Source: Bryobacterales bacterium (GTDB lineage Bacteria; Acidobacteriota; Terriglobia; Bryobacterales; Bryobacteraceae). Taken from it: DNA of 13,848 nt. A program made the translations under genes and the position numbers. Below are positions 13,797-13,848 of this stretch, piece by piece. Position 1 is the stretch's first letter. Each line of letters begins with the position of its first letter. Below the pieces are notes generated by a model. The model had not been told where the DNA came from and made no database searches. It saw only the letters and a list, made by a program, of their open reading frames with translations. The stretch spans positions 1 to 13,848 of the forward strand of contig JANXQZ010000668.1 of assembly GCA_025353235.1 (NCBI GenBank), written 5' to 3'.

Positions 13797-13848
13797 TCAA
13801 AACCCTGCGGCAATCTTAAACGAAAGACCCAGTACACCGAAGACCCAT
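13797..13848 (-). CDS. C-terminal end of a probable outer membrane beta-barrel protein
   Basis: Minus-strand codons from the window edge read WVFGVLGLSFKIAAGF and then TGA at 13799-13797. A terminal Phe with hydrophobic residues at every second position back from it (Phe, Ala, Ile, Phe, Leu, Leu) fits the last beta strand signature recognised by the BAM machinery. Only 16 codons are visible, so this rests on a short pattern. Confidence 0.35.
   Translation of the reverse strand, partial: WVFGVLGLSFKIAAGF

Overview
The window looks like a chromosomal segment from an Acidobacterium of the Solibacter/Bryobacter group. The best evidence is the C-terminal domain of the 11349-12824 protein, which I recognise as the Solibacter-type domain (TIGR03437). 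Supporting signs are a Verrucomicrobium/Pirellula-type heme-binding domain in a diheme cytochrome, moderately high GC, many secreted proteins of unknown function, and Gram-negative envelope genes (heptosyltransferase, lipoprotein, ABC-2 permease). I saw no tRNA, rRNA, CRISPR array, integrase or intact insertion sequence.

Layout. (1) 1-194, minus: 5' part of a small secreted protein. (2) 492-4025, plus: a secreted protein, a Gfo/Idh/MocA oxidoreductase, an LPS heptosyltransferase II and a LolA/LolB-like lipoprotein, an envelope-flavoured group. (3) 4026-4572: a decayed stretch with an orphan RelE/ParE-like toxin reading frame and a 59-bp relic that copies part of the ROK kinase gene found 2.9 kb away. 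(4) 4573-6906, plus: ABC ATPase, ABC-2 permease, ECF sigma factor and membrane anti-sigma factor, every junction a 4-nt start/stop overlap. (5) 10059-6930, minus: diheme cytochrome c, PQQ-dependent dehydrogenase and ROK fructokinase-like enzyme, again joined by 4-nt ATGA overlaps. (6) 10840-10133, minus: family 2 glycosyltransferase, divergent from a secreted protein gene at 10855-11352 with only 14 bp between the starts. (7) 13678-11349, minus: two tandem, overlapping paralogous secreted beta-rich proteins, only the second of which carries the Solibacter C-terminal domain. (8) 13797-13848, minus: probably the last strand of an outer membrane beta-barrel protein.

How the genes fit together. 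The ABC/sigma operon reads as an export or membrane-stress unit that makes its own sigma/anti-sigma pair. The cytochrome and quinoprotein form a plausible periplasmic alcohol or sugar oxidation chain; the cytoplasmic ROK kinase is co-translated with them, but its metabolic link is inferred from context only. The group at 1031-4025 suggests LPS core assembly and outer membrane maintenance.

The most notable non-coding observations are a -10-like hexamer ending exactly 6 nt before three start codons that lack a Shine-Dalgarno sequence (possible leaderless transcripts), a nearly symmetrical divergent start region at 10840-10857, and the ROK gene relic. I did not find a clearly new multi-gene system.
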